Origin: GCA-002050365 sp038235165
GTDB lineage: Bacteria > Acidobacteriota > Blastocatellia > Pyrinomonadales > Pyrinomonadaceae
Assembly: GCA_038235165.1 (NCBI GenBank)
Contig: JBBSUG010000009.1
Location: 62,001 to 126,000 of the forward strand
Reading direction: 5' to 3'
Length of the DNA: 64,000 nt
In this document: piece after piece, positions 63,973 to 64,000 of the stretch
Position numbering within the stretch: position 1 is the stretch's first letter
Layout of the letters: the number at the start of each line of letters is the position of its first letter
The notes under the pieces: model-generated
Told to the model about the DNA's origin: nothing
Seen by the model: the letters and a program-made list of their open reading frames with translations, nothing else
The model's database searches: none
Program-made: the position numbers and the translations under genes

Positions 63973-64000
63973 GAGATGCACGGGTGACAAATGTTCACAT

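Noticed and set aside
1..64000. rRNA and tRNA genes, a replication origin, prophage or integrated plasmid
   Set aside because: None of the expected conserved sequences, dnaA-box clusters, structural phage genes or replication proteins were seen.

Overview
The window looks like chromosomal DNA of an Acidobacteriota species, most likely class Blastocatellia (Pyrinomonadales-like). This is inferred from gene content, not from a marker gene, since there is no rRNA or tRNA here. The supporting genes are a Ser/Thr kinase fused to PD40 repeats next to an ECF sigma factor, a CSLREA beta-helix protein, a VPS10/sortilin-like secreted propeller, an S9 prolyl oligopeptidase, a Yip1-TPR protein and a Tes-like radical SAM enzyme. 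Base composition is moderate. AT-rich accessory stretches lie near 4.3-4.9, 7.2-9.1, 33.3-34.5, 38.2-39.2 and 42.5-44.3 kb.

Layout. 0-7.2 kb: ABC ATPase, prolyl oligopeptidase, a secreted VCBS-like protein with a decayed relative, and a membrane GGDEF-EAL protein. 7.2-9.1 kb: the most unusual segment. Four tandem units each carry a strong Shine-Dalgarno, an eight-codon ORF (MKGMLLSD, MKGIMMSD twice, MKGILFSD) and, in the first three, a hairpin exactly 47 nt after the start codon. A strong terminator closes the array. It is followed by a GNAT gene remnant cut by an IS1-type element. 9.1-13 kb: CNNM/CorC-like protein, NifU-like scaffold, TlpA-like lipoprotein and an HDAC-family deacetylase. 13.2-16.5 kb: a sulfur-assimilation operon (PLP trans-sulfuration enzyme, JAMM protease, and one polypeptide joining a MoaD/ThiS-like carrier, an E1 enzyme and a rhodanese). 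Its leader contains what reads as a SAM-II riboswitch followed by an intrinsic terminator. 16.9-18.7 kb: phosphohexomutase and a FtsB/DivIC-like protein.

19.4-32.2 kb: Tes-like radical SAM enzyme, a large HEAT/propeller secreted protein, flavin reductase, TsaD, SerA, a HipA-like kinase split by a one-base frameshift overlapping a DUF3037 gene, and an SLC13 permease. 32.4-38.9 kb: small membrane proteins, TMEM175-like channel, a small island flanked by a degenerate copy of the lpdA 3' end, lpdA, a rhodanese, a perfect 75-bp tandem palindromic repeat, and cysS coupled to an AbrB-like small protein. 38.9-47.8 kb: TPR/MORN proteins with a MORN remnant, an orphan HsdR_N-type nuclease, an unlisted 57-residue protein, and the kinase/sigma pair. 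47.9-64 kb: CSLREA protein, macro-domain protein, HNH endonuclease, an SDR lacking its catalytic residues, PIN-TRAM/ispD/ispF, Yip1-TPR, VPS10-like protein, methyltransferase, PNPOx-like protein and fumC.

REP-like palindromes recur between genes throughout. The strongest candidates for undescribed biology are the tiny-ORF array and the fused, riboswitch-linked thiocarboxylate operon.
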